Made by a program: the position numbers and the translations under genes | In this document: piece after piece, positions 1-4,606 of the stretch | Layout of the letters: the number at the start of each line of letters is the position of its first letter | Position numbering within the stretch: position 1 is the first letter of the stretch | Notes under the pieces: model-generated | Database searches by the model: none | Told to the model about the DNA's origin: nothing | Seen by the model: only the letters and a program-made list of their open reading frames with translations | Source of the DNA: JAGVMG01 sp964461105 | GTDB taxonomy: Bacteria > Chlamydiota > Chlamydiia > Chlamydiales > Rhabdochlamydiaceae | Assembly: GCA_964461105.1 (NCBI GenBank) | Contig: CAYWSY010000113.1 | Coordinates: forward strand, 1 to 5,018 | DNA: 5,018 nucleotides | Reading direction: 5' to 3'

Positions 1-156
1 CCTTAGGGCGCCTTTGAACCGGAAGGGGTATAGTTGTTTTAGAAATTCTCAAGATTTGGATAAGATGCTTGGGTTCTCACTCATGCTTTGCCATTCGGTA
101 ATGGTCACGTGCTCTGAATCCAATTCTTCAATCAATAAAGATGAAAAATGACGCAT
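1..156 (-). pseudogene. possible minus-strand gene relic at the left edge
   Basis: On the minus strand an ATG at 156-154 opens a 35-codon reading (MRHFSSLLIEELDSEH...) that stops at TGA 51-49. In the same frame it then continues open to the window edge as EFLKQLYPFRFKGALR. The composition on both sides of the stop looks like ordinary protein, so one gene broken by a nonsense change is possible. No Shine-Dalgarno sequence precedes the ATG, and the frame runs into the antisense of the acetyltransferase gene at 148, so the true 5' end may be lost. The plus strand is also open from base 2 to TGA 149-151, but that reading is Cys/Ser-rich and looks more like a shadow. I do not recognise either reading. 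Bases 1-147 hold nothing else I can support. Confidence 0.2.
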
Positions 157-1131
157 AAAAATTATAATTTTATTATTCGAACCTTCGATGTAAGTGACAT
201 TGCAAAAATAGTCATCCGATACTCCTTTCCTTGGTCTACTCCGGAGAAAACAAAGAAGATTTGGGATGATTACTACCGTGAGCAGCAAGAAGGCATTCGC
301 ACCGTTGCACTACTAGAGAAAGATGGTGAAATTTTAGGTTACGGCAGTTTGCTTCGAAGACCAGAATGCCCTTTCTTTTCTAGCAAGAAGATCCCTGAAA
401 TTAACGCTATTTGGATTGATGAACATTACCGTAGACAAGGTCTTGGAACAGCCTTGATTAAATGGCTTGAGAACCTGGCAAGCCAGGAAGGGCATCGCCA
501 AATCGGGATTGGGGTTGGACTATATCGTGATTATGGTCCTGCGCAGCAACTCTACTTTCAATTGGGTTTCATACCTGAAGGTAATGGTGTAACTTATAAA
601 GGACAGCCTACTGTTGCTGGTCAATCCTATCCATTAGATGATGATCTTCTCCTTTGGCTGGTAAAAGTCTTAACTAGGGGGGATGCGAAAAGTCATCATC
701 AGATACGACTGATGAGTTCTGAGCTTCAGAAAAATGAGGCTCTTGATTTCAGACAGAGACATTTTTTTGACCGAATCAATATTCAAGATCCTTACCGTTG
801 GGCTTTAGATCACAGGGAGCATCTTCATTGGCTCTTATATGATGACGATAAAGTGATTGGTTATGCTCACGTGCAAATGTGGCCTGACCATAGAGCTGCT
901 CTTCGGATCATTATCATTGATGAGCAAGTGCGAGGTCATGGATTGGGAAGGTATCTGTTGAGTTATTGCGAACAAGCGATGAAAGAGCAGGGCTTCAAGC
1001 TTCTTCAAACAGAAGCCTCTTCCAAAGCCTATTTTTTTTACAAAAAGCTTGGGTACACTGAGATGCCATTTAACAACCCAGATGGGGAGCCCACTCATCC
1101 AGATGATCGGGCGATGGGAAAATATTTATGA
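148..1131 (+). CDS. tandem GNAT-family N-acetyltransferase (two GNAT domains)
   Basis: This 327-residue cytosolic protein has two GCN5-related acetyltransferase domains, which transfer the acetyl group of acetyl-CoA to an amine. Domain 1 spans about residues 8-170, with the acetyl-CoA pyrophosphate-binding motif RRQGLGTAL at 95-103 and the motif B-like YFQLGF at 136-141. Domain 2 spans about 186-327, with VRGHGLGRYLL at 261-271 and FFYKKLGY at 296-303. A single GNAT domain is usually 140-170 residues, so this is a duplication or fusion rather than an overlong single domain. The substrate cannot be read from sequence; small amines, antibiotics or protein N-termini are all possible. ATG 148 is chosen because an in-frame TGA lies at 142-144 and the domain begins soon after. 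Only a weak AAAG (137-140) sits at SD distance. The stop overlaps the ABC transporter start by 4 bp, implying one operon. Domain 2 ends with a conserved-looking Pro/Asp-rich tail (MPFNNPDGEPTHPDD) that I associate, from memory, with GNATs of intracellular bacteria. Confidence 0.9.
   Translation: MTHKNYNFIIRTFDVSDIAKIVIRYSFPWSTPEKTKKIWDDYYREQQEGIRTVALLEKDGEILGYGSLLRRPECPFFSSKKIPEINAIWIDEHYRRQGLGTALIKWLENLASQEGHRQIGIGVGLYRDYGPAQQLYFQLGFIPEGNGVTYKGQPTVAGQSYPLDDDLLLWLVKVLTRGDAKSHHQIRLMSSELQKNEALDFRQRHFFDRINIQDPYRWALDHREHLHWLLYDDDKVIGYAHVQMWPDHRAALRIIIIDEQVRGHGLGRYLLSYCEQAMKEQGFKLLQTEASSKAYFFYKKLGYTEMPFNNPDGEPTHPDDRAMGKYL
1115..1131 (+). promoter_or_regulatory. ATGA stop-start overlap with weak RBS for the ABC transporter
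   Basis: The TGA of the acetyltransferase (1129-1131) and the ATG of the transporter (1128-1130) share the four bases ATGA. A GGGA stretch (1116-1119) lies 8 nt before the ATG and is the only SD-like sequence. Weak SD plus overlap is the usual picture of translational coupling, where ribosomes finishing the first gene re-initiate on the second. No promoter can be placed between the genes, so transporter expression should follow that of the acetyltransferase. Confidence 0.6.
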
Positions 1132-2885
1132 ACTCTCGAGTTAGAAAGTTTTTTTCGTACTATAAACCGTATCTTGGGCTTTTTAGCGCAGATATGGCCT
1201 GTGCAGTGATTGCCTCTTTAGCCATTTTGGCAATCCCATTATGTGTCCGCTATATCACCACAAATTTGCTGCAGGCAGGTTCAGATGAGGCTCTTCATCA
1301 CATCTACCTGATGGGCGGGCTCATGCTAGGTTTGATCGCCATTTATGCAGCATGCCATGCGTTTATAGACTATCAAGGCCATGTTATGGGTGCCTTGATG
1401 GAAAGAGATATGCGAAATGAGCTATTTGAGCACTATCAAAAACTTTCCTTCAAATTTTACGATGAGCGTAAAACAGGTCAGCTCATGACCAGAATCTCCC
1501 ATGATACATTTGATCTTGCCGAACTCTACCATCATGGCCCTGAAGATGTTGTGATCTCTTTTTTAAATTTTATCGGCGCCTTTATTATCTTGGTCAATAT
1601 CAATTCTAAATTAGCCTTGATCGCATCTCTGTTTGTTCCGATCATGGGAATTTACGGGTTTTATACAGCTAAAAAAATGTATGCCGCACTCAAACAGAGT
1701 AGCGACAGAATAGGAGATATCAATGCCCAGGTAGAGGATACTCTTGCAGGGATCAGAGTTGTCAAATCATTTACCAACGAAGAGATTGAAAAGAAAAAAT
1801 TCGCTCATGAAAATGATCAATTTCTCGAGAGTAGACGAAAAGGCTACAAGGCTGAAGCTTATTTTTATGACGGGTTGAACTCTTTTACCCAGCTTATGAC
1901 GGTGAGCGTTGTGATCTTTGGAGCGGTCAGTATTGTTAAAGGCTCTTTAGATTTGGCAGACTTACTCACATTTCTTCTGTACATTACGATTCTTACTCAA
2001 CCCATTCAGCGGTTGGGTAATTTCATTCGGTTATACCAGCAAGGAATCACTGGGTTTAATCGATTTATGGAGGTGTTAGAAGTTCAGCCAGATATTCAAG
2101 ATGCGCCAGATGCTAAGGATTTGACACAGGTTCGAGGAGAGATCGAATTTAAAACTGTTAGCTTTAAATATAAGGAAGGTCACGATCATGTGTTGAACAA
2201 CATTTCCTTGAAGATCCATGTTGGGGAATACATCGCTGTGGTTGGACCTTCAGGTATTGGAAAGACTACTCTTTGCTCTTTAATTCCGCGATTCTATGAG
2301 TGCAGTGAAGGGGAGATATGCGTTGATGGTCAAGATATCAAAAAGCTTAAAGTCGTACATTTAAGAAAAAATATTGGCATTGTCCAGCAAGATGTCTATC
2401 TTTTTGCAGGAACTGTTTTAGATAATATTCGTTACGGCAAGCCTCTTGCAACTGACGAGGAACTCATTATGGCAGCAAAGCAAGCAAATGCGCATGACTT
2501 TATTATGAAACTGCAAGATGGGTACGCTACAGACATTGGACAACGTGGAGTCAAGCTCTCTTCTGGACAAAAACAACGACTCAGTATCGCTCGTGTTTTC
2601 TTAAAAAATCCCCCCATTGTTATTTTTGACGAAGCTACAAGTAGCCTTGATAATGAAAGCGAAAAAGCCGTCCAAACTTCCCTTGAAAAGCTAAGAGAAA
2701 ATCGGACAACTCTTGTCATCGCGCATCGGCTCTCAACGATCAGAAATGCTAAAAGAATCCTTGTACTTACAGATAAAGGGATCGAAGAGCAAGGAACGCA
2801 TCAAGAGCTGCTCGCTTTAGATGGGACCTATGCCAATCTTTACAACATGCAATTAAAGATCGAAGATGCTGGAGATGTGGTTTAA
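1128..2885 (+). CDS. ABC exporter half-transporter (fused permease and ATPase, MsbA/multidrug type)
   Basis: This 585-residue inner-membrane protein is expected to work as a homodimer exporting a lipid, peptide or drug-like molecule at the cost of ATP. The type 1 exporter membrane domain covers about residues 10-315, with hydrophobic segments near 16-40, 55-80, 137-160, 162-184, 250-272 and 275-295. The coupling-helix region includes FYDERKTGQLMTRISHD (110-126). The nucleotide-binding domain covers about 336-578: Walker A GPSGIGKTT (373-381), Q-loop VQQDVYLF (419-426), ABC signature LSSGQKQR (477-484), Walker B IVIFDEATSSLD (497-508) and switch histidine H533 in AHRLST. All catalytic positions are present, so it looks active. 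The signature has Ser in place of the first Gly of LSGGQ. Length and architecture are normal for the family. The substrate cannot be read from sequence; the coupled acetyltransferase suggests a resistance or modified-product role, which is inference. The gene ends 23 bp from a convergent gene with no visible terminator. Confidence 0.95.
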   Translation: MNSRVRKFFSYYKPYLGLFSADMACAVIASLAILAIPLCVRYITTNLLQAGSDEALHHIYLMGGLMLGLIAIYAACHAFIDYQGHVMGALMERDMRNELFEHYQKLSFKFYDERKTGQLMTRISHDTFDLAELYHHGPEDVVISFLNFIGAFIILVNINSKLALIASLFVPIMGIYGFYTAKKMYAALKQSSDRIGDINAQVEDTLAGIRVVKSFTNEEIEKKKFAHENDQFLESRRKGYKAEAYFYDGLNSFTQLMTVSVVIFGAVSIVKGSLDLADLLTFLLYITILTQPIQRLGNFIRLYQQGITGFNRFMEVLEVQPDIQDAPDAKDLTQVRGEIEFKTVSFKYKEGHDHVLNNISLKIHVGEYIAVVGPSGIGKTTLCSLIPRFYECSEGEICVDGQDIKKLKVVHLRKNIGIVQQDVYLFAGTVLDNIRYGKPLATDEELIMAAKQANAHDFIMKLQDGYATDIGQRGVKLSSGQKQRLSIARVFLKNPPIVIFDEATSSLDNESEKAVQTSLEKLRENRTTLVIAHRLSTIRNAKRILVLTDKGIEEQGTHQELLALDGTYANLYNMQLKIEDAGDVV

Positions 2886-2908
2886 AAATGATTTTGTCCT
2901 GCGAACGA

Positions 2909-4159
2909 TTAGAGCATTTCGCTAAAGTAAGCCGAGCGATCGAGTAACCTTCCTGAAAAGCCAAGTTCTTTTTCAGCTTGGCGTAGGGCTCTCTCTTCGC
3001 GTGCGAGCGTCTTAGAATCTGAAAGATCCCAAACGACCTGAATCATTTCATAGTGACCCTTTTGATCTTGTGTCACAAAGTCGATTTCATATCCCTCTGC
3101 AGTTTGATAATAGAAGATTTTTTTGCCTTGGCGTCTGAGATCTAGATAGACCTGATTTTCAAAGAGTTTTCCTAAATTATCTGAGAGATTAAAGGTGTTT
3201 GCACAGATGAGACCATTATCGATAGCATAGACTTTTTTAGGCGTTGTCTGACGGTGGCGCAGTGATTCAGTGAAGATTGGAACAGTAAAGATTAAAAAAG
3301 CATCTTCGAGATAGTTTAAATAGGCGTAAAGGGTATCTTTTCCGACTTTATGTCCTTGGCTTTTGATGTCATTGTAGAATTTGTTAATTGAAAAAGGGGC
3401 CGCGACGTTTTTAAGCAAAAAACTCATAAAATACTTCAATAATGAGATGTTGCTAATTTGATGCCTTTCTACAACATCTCTAAAAATGACAGTTTCAACA
3501 TAATTTTGGAGCGATTCGATTTGCTCTTTCAGCGGCATTTCTTGGACTCCGGGAAATCCGCCAATTTGAAAATACTCTTTAAGGTGTTTTAAGTGCTGGT
3601 CTAGCTGGCTCTTGCTTAGTGCTTTTTTAGGGGACTGGAGTTGATGGGCATTTAAATATTCGAGATAGCTATAAGGCAGAATTTCAATGGCTAAAGACCT
3701 TCCACGTAAAGAAGTGGCAATTTCCTTACTTAGGAGCTTGGCAGAAGATCCTGTGACATAGATTTGGATCTGCTTCGTATCTAAAAGCCTGCGCAGCACA
3801 AGAGGCCAATTAGTTACATTTTGCACTTCATCTAGAAACAAGTAACAACAATGGTGATGGTTTTCAGGATACAGCGTATACCAGGAATCGATGAGTTGTC
3901 CCATCCCTTTTTGATCCATCGGAAGAATTCGATCATCTTCAAAGTTCAGATAGAGCATGTGCTCAATTGGCACTCCTTGTTTAAGTAGCTCTCGAATCGT
4001 TTGAAAGAGAAAGAACGTTTTGCCCGAGCGTCGCATGCCCACTGCGACCTTGATGATGTTTTTTGCTTCAGGGAATTGATAGTTTCTCCAGGTGCTGTCC
4101 TTGGATTGCTCAAGAATAGCTTGAAACTCTTCCTTCAACGTCTCTAATATCATATCCAT
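2909..4159 (-). CDS. AAA_14 / DUF4143 family ATPase
   Basis: This 416-residue, probably soluble ATPase has the two-part layout of the AAA_14 plus DUF4143 family. The P-loop domain covers about residues 35-165: Walker A GMRRSGKT (41-48), LYLNFEDDR (69-77), Walker B LFLDEVQ (107-113), sensor-like VTGSSAKLL (135-143) and SLRGRS (150-155). GGFPGV (200-205) and IFRDVVERH (225-233) are typical linker motifs. The DUF4143 part covers about 230-380 and includes YAIDNGL (311-317), ENQVYLDL (334-341), GYEIDFV (356-362) and IQVVWDLSD (373-381). This last part resembles a PD-(D/E)xK nuclease-like fold, but the usual lysine position is Val376, so cleavage is doubtful. The family is widespread, often multicopy and patchily spread by transfer; its cellular role is not established. 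Length matches the family. ATG 4159 is chosen over the in-frame ATG two codons later because AAGGAAGGA sits 6 nt before it. The gene converges with the operon on its 3' side and stands alone. Confidence 0.92.
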   Translation of the reverse strand: MDMILETLKEEFQAILEQSKDSTWRNYQFPEAKNIIKVAVGMRRSGKTFFLFQTIRELLKQGVPIEHMLYLNFEDDRILPMDQKGMGQLIDSWYTLYPENHHHCCYLFLDEVQNVTNWPLVLRRLLDTKQIQIYVTGSSAKLLSKEIATSLRGRSLAIEILPYSYLEYLNAHQLQSPKKALSKSQLDQHLKHLKEYFQIGGFPGVQEMPLKEQIESLQNYVETVIFRDVVERHQISNISLLKYFMSFLLKNVAAPFSINKFYNDIKSQGHKVGKDTLYAYLNYLEDAFLIFTVPIFTESLRHRQTTPKKVYAIDNGLICANTFNLSDNLGKLFENQVYLDLRRQGKKIFYYQTAEGYEIDFVTQDQKGHYEMIQVVWDLSDSKTLAREERALRQAEKELGFSGRLLDRSAYFSEML

Positions 4160-4162
4160 AGG

Positions 4163-4218
4163 CTATCCTTCCTTATAAGGACAAGAATAGCACGTTCTTT
4201 CCTTTTTGGGAAGGATAG
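4163..4218 (-). promoter_or_regulatory. two-tier stem-loop in the 5' leader of the AAA ATPase gene
   Basis: A perfect 10-bp inverted repeat, CTATCCTTCC (4163-4172) and GGAAGGATAG (4209-4218), flanks a second stem. AAGGA (4177-4181) pairs with TCCTT (4200-4204) and AAGAA (4183-4187) with TTCTT (4195-4199), with one bulged base at 4182 and a 7-nt loop at 4188-4194. The two stems are separated by a 4x4 internal loop (4173-4176 / 4205-4208). In the minus-strand mRNA the 3' arm contains most of the Shine-Dalgarno sequence, and the stem ends 3 nt before the ATG, so folding would mask translation initiation. No T-run follows on either strand, so it is not a typical intrinsic terminator. It could instead be a protein operator or a relic of an inverted-repeat element. 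Confidence 0.55.
4166..4174 (-). promoter_or_regulatory. strong Shine-Dalgarno sequence of the AAA ATPase gene
   Basis: Read on the minus strand this is AAGGAAGGA, ending 6 nt before the ATG at 4159. It is by far the best ribosome binding site in the window and fixes the start of the ATPase gene. Seven of its nine bases lie inside the 3' arm of the hairpin at 4163-4218, so its access may depend on RNA folding. Confidence 0.75.
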
Positions 4219-4243
4219 TATTGGGAGGTCTCGTAACATTCAG

Positions 4244-4273
4244 ATAATAAGGATGTTAAATCAAAAATCCCAA
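4244..4273 (-). promoter_or_regulatory. weak candidate promoter for the AAA ATPase gene
   Basis: On the minus strand TTGGGA (4273-4268) and TATTAT (4249-4244) are separated by 18 bp and resemble sigma-70 -35 and -10 boxes with mismatches. Transcription from here would start near 4237 and place the whole 4163-4218 hairpin in the leader. The area is AT-rich, so such matches arise easily by chance. Confidence 0.2.
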
Positions 4274-4279
4274 GCTTGA

Positions 4280-4304
4280 TTCTAAAAAATGCCTACACAA
4301 AGAA
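4280..4304 (+). repeat. imperfect direct repeat, copy 1
   Basis: The 25 bases here match 4514-4536 at 21 aligned positions, with two substitutions and a 2-base gap; both begin with TTCTAAAAAA. Read as LKNAY, both substitutions fall in third codon positions (AAT/AAC and GCC/GCT), which looks like divergence under coding constraint. Confidence 0.35.
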
Positions 4305-4370
4305 GGTGATTTTGTTAGCGTTAAATAGAAATGTCGTTTTTTTCAGAGGCTTCAAGCTCTGTATAAAGAA

Positions 4371-4478
4371 ATGAAGAGGTCCTTTTTTGTTGAAATTGCC
4401 CTAAGGCTGTGTGGTTTAACATTTAGTGGTTGGGGCATTTTTTATGCAACTTATCTAAGGCCAGCTGGAAGCTGGTGA
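4371..4478 (+). CDS. possible small hydrophobic peptide, 35 residues
   Basis: ATG 4371 to TGA 4476-4478 encodes a peptide starting MKRSFFVEIALRLCGLTFSG and ending YLRPAGSW. It has a basic N-terminus, a hydrophobic stretch over about residues 5-29 that could span a membrane or act as a signal peptide, and a short polar tail. The upstream sequence has only weak purine runs (AAAGAA) directly before the ATG, so translation is uncertain. The frame stays open past the stop for another 25 codons (LLLFPIVTKGD...), so it may be the front of a longer membrane protein gene cut by a Trp-to-stop change. No family is recognised. Alternatives are a leader peptide, a small membrane toxin or a non-coding chance frame. 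Confidence 0.22.
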   Translation: MKRSFFVEIALRLCGLTFSGWGIFYATYLRPAGSW

Positions 4479-4513
4479 TTGCTCCTCTTTCCGATAGTTA
4501 CCAAAGGTGACAT

Positions 4514-4536
4514 TTCTAAAAAACGCTTACAAAGAA
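4514..4536 (+). repeat. imperfect direct repeat, copy 2
   Basis: This is the partner of 4280-4304, about 234 bp downstream in the same orientation. It lacks the two bases AC found in copy 1, which alters the downstream spacing between the two translated relics. Confidence 0.35.
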
Positions 4537-4597
4537 AAACAACTAATTGCTTTTAACGCGTTCAAATGGCAAGGTTTCTTGTGTAAACAAATTAAAC

Positions 4598-4603
4598 AGA
4601 GGA
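4598..4603 (+). promoter_or_regulatory. ribosome binding site of the LRR gene
   Basis: AGAGGA ends only 3 nt before the ATG at 4607, closer than the usual 5-9 nt. It is the only SD-like element near the start and supports ATG 4607. The short spacing suggests modest translation, or that the AGA part is the main contact. Confidence 0.45.
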
Positions 4604-4606
4604 TTT

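Larger units (their letters stand above)
4237..4374 (+). pseudogene. startless coding-like frame with LKNAY motif (relic copy 1)
   Basis: This open frame follows an in-frame TAA at 4234-4236 and ends with TGA 4372-4374. It has no ATG, GTG or TTG with an SD near its beginning. Its translation contains SLILKNAYTKKVILLALN, which parallels FLKNAYKEKQLIAFN in the frame at 4498-4632. The parallel extends over about 16 codons, and two of the DNA differences are synonymous. I do not recognise the family. It may be the remnant of a duplicated gene, or chance in AT-rich DNA. Confidence 0.2.
4160..4606. other. 447-bp divergent intergenic region with relic-like frames
   Basis: This stretch separates the divergently transcribed ATPase and LRR genes. 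Its left end holds the ATPase RBS and hairpin. Beyond about 4219 no full gene is visible, but the plus strand carries a chain of protein-like frames: 4237-4374 (no start codon), 4371-4478 (35 codons with ATG) and 4498-4632 (no ATG). The first two overlap by ATGA. A diverged direct repeat links 4280-4304 and 4514-4536. A short hairpin CCAGC-TGGAA-GCTGG lies at 4461-4475 without a clear T-run. I could not place a convincing promoter for the LRR gene. The likeliest reading is decayed coding DNA that now serves as a double promoter region. Confidence 0.5.

Noticed and set aside
1..30. tRNA 3'-end-like GGTTCAAA on the minus strand
   Set aside because: The flanking bases do not pair into a T-arm and no acceptor or anticodon arm is seen.
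49..288. 79-codon minus-strand frame
   Set aside because: Its first half is antisense to the acetyltransferase N-terminus and has no RBS; only the part below 156 was kept, as a weak relic.
991..1017. inverted repeat GGCTTC ... GAAGCC inside the acetyltransferase gene
   Set aside because: A 6-bp stem with a 15-nt loop within a conserved coding domain; expected by chance.
1032..1039. T8 tract in the acetyltransferase gene as a slippage site
   Set aside because: It encodes the Phe-Phe of the conserved YFFYKKLGY segment and lies near the gene end; AT-rich genomes have many such runs.
835..1098. 87-codon minus-strand frame
   Set aside because: It lies wholly antisense to the second GNAT domain, whose plus-strand motifs are clear; no RBS or recognisable motif.
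2432..2719. 95-codon minus-strand frame
   Set aside because: Antisense to the Walker B and signature region of the ABC transporter; Ser/Arg-rich shadow composition.
2886..2925. possible terminator between the convergent genes (GCGAA ... TTCGC, 2901-2922)
   Set aside because: Only a 5-bp stem with a 12-nt loop, no T-run on either strand, and half of it lies inside the ATPase coding sequence.
2767..2964. 65-codon minus-strand frame across the ABC and ATPase gene ends
   Set aside because: It overlaps the coding ends of two well-supported genes and has no motif or RBS.
4461..4475. hairpin CCAGC-TGGAA-GCTGG as an intrinsic terminator
   Set aside because: The stem is only 5 bp and the following bases (TGATTGCTCCTCTTT) are not a proper T-run.
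4566..4586. mini-ORF ATG...TAA (6 codons) upstream of the LRR gene
   Set aside because: Too short to support, with no RBS; it does not overlap the LRR start.
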